Positions 63,380 to 64,000 of a stretch of 64,000 nucleotides of DNA are shown in pieces. The notes below the pieces were generated by a model. The model saw only the letters and a program-made list of their open reading frames with translations. It ran no database searches and had not been told where the DNA came from. Position 1 is the first letter of the stretch. Every line of letters begins with the position of its first letter. Origin of the DNA: Leeuwenhoekiella sp044542075 (GTDB lineage: Bacteria > Bacteroidota > Bacteroidia > Flavobacteriales > Flavobacteriaceae); NCBI RefSeq assembly GCF_044542075.1, contig NZ_JBITTU010000001.1, forward strand, positions 1-64,000, in the 5' to 3' direction. The position numbers and the translations under genes were made by a program.

Positions 63380-64000
63380 ATGGGATTTAAAAAATTATTA
63401 CCTCTTAGTGCCTTCTTATTGATCTCTTGTAATACACTTGTAGCTCAGCAGCAGCCAGTATTTTCAGAATATAATTACAATACCTTGCTTTTAAATCCTG
63501 CTCATGCAGGATATTACGAAAACTCAGAATTTACACTATCTAATCAAAGTAGTTATAGCGGTATTGATGGTGCACCATCTACTTTTAACGCAACCGCAAA
63601 CTTGACTTTAAACAATGAACACGTAGGTCTAGGCGCAGGTTTTTTACGAGATGAAATAGGTGTAAGTACAGTAACTAGTGCGTTTGCCTCTTATGCTTAC
63701 AAACTCTATTTTGGTCTACAAGCCGCTGCACCACGGTTTCATAATTTTAATCCTAATGTAATTTCTTTTGGGATTACTGCAGGAGTGTTTAATTATAACG
63801 AAAATCTATTAGAACTAGGAATTTCTGAAGACCCTAATTTTCAGCAAAATATCTCAGGTACTATACCTACTTTAGGAATAGGAATTCTCTTTAATCGGAA
63901 TAATCTATATGCTGGGCTATCTGCACCTAATTTGTTAGGTAATTCACTTGCTCCAGATAATGCCATTGCTATAAATACAGCAGCATACGCTTATGCAGGA
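63380..64000 (+). CDS. PorP/SprF family T9SS membrane protein (partial)
   Basis: The first 207 residues are in the window and the frame is still open at the right edge. There is a signal peptide (LLPLSAFLLISCNTLVAQ) and the family pattern PVFSEYNYNTLLLNPAHAGYY, then barrel strands with HVGLGAGFLRDEIGVST and FGITAGVFNYNENLLELG. PorP/SprF proteins anchor type-B-sorted cargo. It starts three bases after the adhesin gene. Confidence 0.93.
   Translation, partial: MGFKKLLPLSAFLLISCNTLVAQQQPVFSEYNYNTLLLNPAHAGYYENSEFTLSNQSSYSGIDGAPSTFNATANLTLNNEHVGLGAGFLRDEIGVSTVTSAFASYAYKLYFGLQAAAPRFHNFNPNVISFGITAGVFNYNENLLELGISEDPNFQQNISGTIPTLGIGILFNRNNLYAGLSAPNLLGNSLAPDNAIAINTAAYAYAG

Overview
The window is about 35% GC chromosomal DNA from a member of the Bacteroidota, most likely a marine Flavobacteriaceae. 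The evidence is a SusC/SusD pair, a type IX secretion system (T9SS) cargo protein with a PorP/SprF partner, TonB-dependent receptors with carboxypeptidase-regulatory N-termini, many Bacteroidota-typical families (GSCFA, DUF4230, DUF5522, DUF4136, PMP3, fasciclin), and promoters of the TTG-N19-21-TAnnTTTG type instead of -35/-10 boxes. I found no insertion sequence, prophage, CRISPR array or tRNA gene. Gene order looks like ordinary core and accessory chromosome.

Layout. 1-839 is gene-free. Its left half looks like the promoter and leader region of an rRNA operon lying just outside the window on the minus strand (three tandem promoters and a boxA-like site); its right half holds strong palindromes. 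840-7715 (minus) carries a putative porin and a SusC-SusD nutrient-uptake pair. 7974-12090 (plus) has RNase HII and two exported proteins. Then come lipB, a PMP3 gene, lysS with its own consensus promoter, and a Spy-like protein. 15606-18701 (minus) is a tight operon of a PLP-dependent deaminase/desulfhydrase-like enzyme, a LysM glucosaminidase and hemL. 18943-24616 holds a surface protein, a small HExxH membrane protein, DUF5522, DUF4136, an enoyl-CoA hydratase and an aromatic amino acid hydroxylase. 24619-27428 (minus) is DUF4230, a PAS histidine kinase and a response regulator. 27678-32289 (minus) has a NrtR-like Nudix regulator, a GSCFA protein and alaS.

32421-36102 (plus) is a compact run with overlapping genes: M23 peptidase, MerR regulator, LemA, two TPM-domain proteins and a DUF5063-like protein. 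36198-45327 has yiaA, a helical protein of unknown function, two paralogous TonB-type receptors in tandem, and der. 45562-52416 contains DUF547 and a TIGR04283-type glycosyltransferase (families often linked to arsenosugar loci), a secreted VOC protein, a second PMP3 gene, a GH113-like lipoprotein, and a FAD oxidoreductase next to a polytopic 4Fe-4S protein. 52774-54679 (minus) encodes a two-domain fasciclin lipoprotein and an outer-membrane barrel. 54833-59036 is a MORN-repeat protein coupled to three glycosyltransferases. The right end is a 1426-residue T9SS adhesin with leucine-rich and fibronectin-like repeats, followed by a PorP/SprF gene cut by the window edge.

I corrected several starts from the longest open frame (porin, lipB, histidine kinase, DUF547, GH113-like, MORN) because the upstream part begins with TTG or overlaps a promoter while an internal ATG begins the signal peptide or conserved domain. 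Three small genes (two PMP3, one DUF5522) were found by reading the sequence directly. The main unexplained items are a three-way-junction inverted-repeat element at 57498-57553, a minus-facing terminator at 52438-52463 with no gene feeding it, a palindrome upstream of the degenerate Nudix regulator, and -7 elements placed four bases before lipB and the hydroxylase gene that imply leaderless transcripts.
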